The notes beneath the pieces were generated by a model that saw only the letters and a program-made list of their open reading frames with translations, had not been told where the DNA came from and ran no database searches. Positions 5,379 to 6,705 of a stretch of 6,705 nucleotides of DNA are shown piece after piece. The first letter of the stretch is position 1; each line of letters opens with the position of its first letter. The DNA is from Lachnospiraceae bacterium (GTDB lineage: Bacteria > Bacillota > Clostridia > Lachnospirales > Lachnospiraceae). The DNA lies in assembly GCA_017437205.1 (NCBI GenBank), contig JAFSBP010000384.1, positions 1-6,705 on the forward strand. The letters run 5' to 3'. Both the position numbers and the translations under genes were made by a program.

Positions 5379-6123
5379 CGAGATCAAAGATATTTTACAG
5401 GCGGTTCAGTCCGGGGGAATGTCCGTGGATGATGCCCTGCTTCGGATAAAGACACAGCCCTTTGAGGATATCGGATACGCAAAAGTAGATCTGCACCGAA
5501 AGGTGCGCCAGGGCGCTGCCGAGGTTATCTACGGTGCCGGAAAGACCGCAGAGCAGATCATCGGTATTTTGAAAACCCTGACAAATAACGGTCAAAAAAA
5601 CATTCTGATTACCCGCTTAGATCAGGAAAAAGCAGATGCGATCAGCCATGAAACTCCCCTTACCTACTATCCTGCGGCCAAGGTCGGCATCGTGGGTGAG
5701 ATAGCTGTTCCCGGGGGAATCGGCACCATCGTAGTCGCCACCGGCGGCACCAGTGACATCCCTGTGGCGGAAGAAGCTGCCCTCACCGCAGAGTTTCTGG
5801 GAAACAACGTGACCAGACTGTATGATGTGGGTGTTGCGGGAATACATCGCCTCCTGACCCACAGTAAAGAATTGATGAGCGCCAGCGTAGTGATTGCCAT
5901 TGCAGGCATGGAAGGAGCTCTGGCCAGCGTTGTTGGCGGTCTGGTGGATTGTCATGTGATCGCGGTTCCCACCAGTGTAGGTTACGGCGCTGCGTTCGGC
6001 GGACTTGCCGCCCTTCTCTCCATGCTGAATTCCTGTGCCAGCGGTGTGTCCGTGGTCAATATTGACAACGGCTTCGGCGCGGGATATCTGGCGAGCATGA
6101 TCAACCATATGGAGGCAAAATGA
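5371..6123 (+). CDS. larB: LarB, nicotinic acid adenine dinucleotide carboxylase/hydrolase
   Basis: LarB carboxylates the pyridinium ring of nicotinic acid adenine dinucleotide and hydrolyses its phosphoanhydride, yielding pyridinium-3,5-biscarboxylic acid mononucleotide plus AMP, the first step to the nickel-pincer cofactor. The 250-residue length is normal. The C-terminal half is PurE/AIR-carboxylase-like, with VVATGGTSDIPVAEEA (121-136), IAGMEGALASVVGGL (177-191), CHVIAVPTSVGYGAAFGG (194-211) and NIDNGFGAG (230-238). Glu181 and Cys222 (in LNSCASG) line up with Glu180 and Cys221, the catalytic residues reported for the L. plantarum enzyme. The N-terminal 100 residues include GYAKVDLHRKVRQGAAEVIYGAGKT-type sequence common to LarB. 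ATG at 5371 overlaps the larE stop, with GGAGG at 5360-5364 inside larE, indicating translational coupling. The longer frame from 5284 would lie wholly within larE and lacks a site. Confidence 0.95.
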   Translation: MNSEIKDILQAVQSGGMSVDDALLRIKTQPFEDIGYAKVDLHRKVRQGAAEVIYGAGKTAEQIIGILKTLTNNGQKNILITRLDQEKADAISHETPLTYYPAAKVGIVGEIAVPGGIGTIVVATGGTSDIPVAEEAALTAEFLGNNVTRLYDVGVAGIHRLLTHSKELMSASVVIAIAGMEGALASVVGGLVDCHVIAVPTSVGYGAAFGGLAALLSMLNSCASGVSVVNIDNGFGAGYLASMINHMEAK

Positions 6124-6705
6124 TGAAAACATTATACTTTGACTGCGGGATGGGTGCCGCCGGAGATATGCTCACTGCGGCTCTCATTGAACTTCTTCCC
6201 AATCGGGAAACAATCGCAGACGAATTGAACCATATCGGGATTCCGGGCATCTTCTTTATCCCCGCTGAATCAAAAAAGTGTGGGATCAAAGGCACGCGGA
6301 TGCATGTGATGTACCGTGGTGTGGAGGAGGGTGAACACCTTCATGAGCATCACTCCCATGGCGAGCATCATCACGATCACGCTCATAAAGAGGATCATGA
6401 ACACACTCGCAGCCATGCACATGCACACAACGGCATGTCCGAGATTACTCATATCCTCTCCCATCTGAATCTTTCAGAAAAGGTTCGTAGAGATGTGCTT
6501 GCAGTTTATGATTTGATTGCACGCGCGGAAAGTGAGGTTCACGGTGTTCCGGTAGATCAGATCCACTTCCATGAGGTGGGAAACATGGACGCCATTGCGG
6601 ACATCACTTCAGTCTGCTATCTGATCGATCGGCTGAAGGTTGACCGCATTATCTGCTCCCCCATCCATGTGGGAAGCGGTCAGGTAAAGTGCGCACACGG
6701 TATTC
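6123..6705 (+). CDS. larC: LarC, CTP-dependent nickel insertion cyclometallase, N-terminal part
   Basis: LarC inserts nickel into the thiolated pyridinium mononucleotide in a CTP-dependent reaction, producing the mature nickel-pincer nucleotide. The frame is open to the window edge and gives 194 residues, roughly the first half of a protein usually near 400. Seen: MKTLYFDCGMGAAGDM at the start, typical of LarC; a loop (residues 72-102) with 15 histidines in 31 positions, probably for nickel binding; and IHFHEVGNMDAIADI (147-161) followed by IHVGSGQVKCAHG (181-193), also family blocks. The larB stop and larC start overlap as TGATG. GGAGG at 6111-6115 is seven bases before ATG 6123 and four before the adjacent ATG 6120, so 6123 is preferred, though 6120 is possible. 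In L. plantarum larC is read as two frames joined by a programmed frameshift; that site would lie beyond this window. larA is not visible. Confidence 0.94.
   Translation, partial: MKTLYFDCGMGAAGDMLTAALIELLPNRETIADELNHIGIPGIFFIPAESKKCGIKGTRMHVMYRGVEEGEHLHEHHSHGEHHHDHAHKEDHEHTRSHAHAHNGMSEITHILSHLNLSEKVRRDVLAVYDLIARAESEVHGVPVDQIHFHEVGNMDAIADITSVCYLIDRLKVDRIICSPIHVGSGQVKCAHGI

Noticed and set aside
6330..6425. Histidine-codon-rich tract as a DNA repeat
   Set aside because: The CAT/CAC repetition is explained by the metal-binding loop of LarC.

Overview
The window looks like chromosomal DNA from a low-to-moderate GC Firmicute, most likely a clostridium of the Lachnospiraceae type. The reasons are the strong AGGAGG-type ribosome binding sites, the adjacent pyrH-frr pair, the style of the M15 peptidase, and a PBECR4-type gene of the kind common in Clostridia. 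Genus cannot be fixed from the sequence alone.

Layout. Positions 1-1240 (minus strand) hold frr (3' end cut by the window edge) and pyrH, an essential housekeeping pair with its own candidate promoter at 1270-1298. Divergent from it, 1340-2107 (plus) encodes a secreted M15-family zinc peptidase acting on cell-wall peptides. From about 2064 to 2952 (minus) lies an AT-rich accessory cassette. Read in its own direction it has a perfect-consensus promoter (TTGACA, 17 nt, TATAAT), a leader with a perfect dyad, two tandem 52-nt repeats with covarying base pairs and A-tracts, a long A-tract/T-tract hairpin that looks like a terminator, and then a strong ribosome binding site with a TTG-started gene for a PBECR4-like protein (a predicted BECR-fold nuclease). 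That gene is cut short by an in-frame TGA. The frame beyond the TGA still reads like the rest of the protein and runs into the 3' end of the convergent peptidase gene.

Positions 2977-4467 (minus) encode a 496-residue multi-pass membrane protein of unknown function. Divergent from it, 4629-6705 (plus) is a tightly overlapping larE-larB-larC operon (larC cut by the window edge). It makes the nickel-pincer nucleotide cofactor of lactate racemase and related LarA-family enzymes: LarB makes the dicarboxylated pyridinium mononucleotide, LarE adds the two sulfurs, and LarC inserts nickel. No larA is visible here. A 10-bp palindrome with an AAACGTTT core, resembling a LacI/CcpA-family operator, sits between the two divergent promoters.

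Main point of interest. The 2190-2952 cassette has the layout of a type III toxin-antitoxin locus: promoter, tandem-repeat RNA, terminator, then toxin gene. Its protein, however, looks like PBECR4 and not like the ToxN family. It may be an undescribed RNA-repeat/PBECR4 module whose toxin has been inactivated or shortened by a nonsense codon. This is inferred from architecture and motifs and is untested.
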